DNA of 64,000 bases. It comes from Chaetorhynchus papuensis (taxonomy: Eukaryota; Chordata; Aves; Passeriformes; Rhipiduridae). How positions within the stretch are numbered: position 1 is the stretch's first letter; each line of letters opens with the position of its first letter. The translations under genes were made by a program, and so were the position numbers. The notes under the pieces were generated by a model. It saw only the letters and a program-made list of their open reading frames with translations, was not told where the DNA came from and did not search any database. This document shows positions 63,710 through 64,000 of this stretch, one piece after another. Where the stretch lies: positions 659,151 to 723,150 of the forward strand of contig VWYX01000397.1 in the NCBI GenBank assembly GCA_013396525.1, read 5' to 3'.

Positions 63710-64000
63710 ACAATCTATCTGGACTTGTTAGAAGCTTTCACACTGAGGGCAAATCCTGCCTGACAAATTTGGTGTCCTTCCACAACGGGGTTACAGCAGT
63801 GGTGGATAAGGGAATAGCAACTGACATCATCTACGTGGACTTGTGCAAAGCATTTGACACTGCCCTGCACAACATCCTTGTCACTACATTGGAGGGACAT
63901 GGATTTGATGGATGGACCACTCAGGGGATAAGAAGTTGGCTGGGTTGTCCCATTCGAAGAGTTGCAGGCAATGGCTCAATGTCCAAGTGGAGTCCAGTGA
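63710..64000 (+). mobile_element. CR1 LINE reverse-transcriptase fragment at window edge
   Basis: Continuously open on the plus strand for about 280 bp to the last base, with CR1 reverse-transcriptase text: GVTAVVDKGIATDIIYVDL, CKAFDTALHNILVTTLEGHG and FDGWTTQGIRSWLG. DLCKAFDT is the first conserved aspartate motif of LINE reverse transcriptases. The element is cut by the right edge, so its state beyond is unknown. Its left border near 63,710 is abrupt. The frame may be open only because the fragment is short, but few substitutions are apparent compared with the CR1 at 2.2-2.8 kb. Confidence 0.9.

Overview
The window looks like a piece of a bird chromosome. It is eukaryotic: one intron-containing gene with GT-AG splice sites, a CpG-island promoter and a long AT-rich, gene-poor flank. 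The bird assignment rests on several CR1 LINE fragments, including typical CR1 tails ending in ATTCTRTGA-like octamers, and on LTRs of avian ERV type. A passerine or other neoavian bird is my guess from the LTR style only. There are no prokaryotic operons, and most long open frames are chance frames or shadows.

Left region (1 to about 14,000): the 5' three-quarters of SLC39A6 (ZIP6, LIV-1), a plasma-membrane zinc importer, on the minus strand. I can place a non-coding first exon inside a CpG island (about 13,540-13,960) and six coding exons (12,371-11,619; 10,432-10,252; 9,983-9,814; 8,525-8,316; 6,650-6,581; 5,314-4,937). All their phases agree, giving 587 residues from the signal peptide to the HNFSDG zinc-binding motif in the fourth membrane helix. 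The exons for the last membrane helices (including the HELPHE motif) were not found and should lie beyond position 1. CR1 fragments sit in introns 1, 5 and 7, all antisense to the gene.

Right region (about 14,000 to 64,000): no gene that I can recognise. In human the divergent neighbour at this promoter is ELP2, but I see no ELP2 exon here. The stretch holds CR1 fragments (about 23.8, 27.0, 43.6-44.1, 62.4-62.7 and 63.7-64.0 kb), four LTRs of two families arranged B-, A-, A+, B+ (46.75, 49.4, 54.1 and 61.1-61.6 kb), simple repeats, a degenerate tandem block near 18.2-18.7 kb, and a 265-bp assembly gap (26,338-26,602) flanked by a 51-bp (17-codon) tandem repeat next to a small CpG-rich patch.

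I found no convincing new biological system. The items most worth checking are the gene-free flank at the SLC39A6 promoter, the 51-bp coding-phase minisatellite at the gap, a few unexplained minus-strand frames at 22.5-26.2 kb, and a possible poison splice acceptor before SLC39A6 exon 6.
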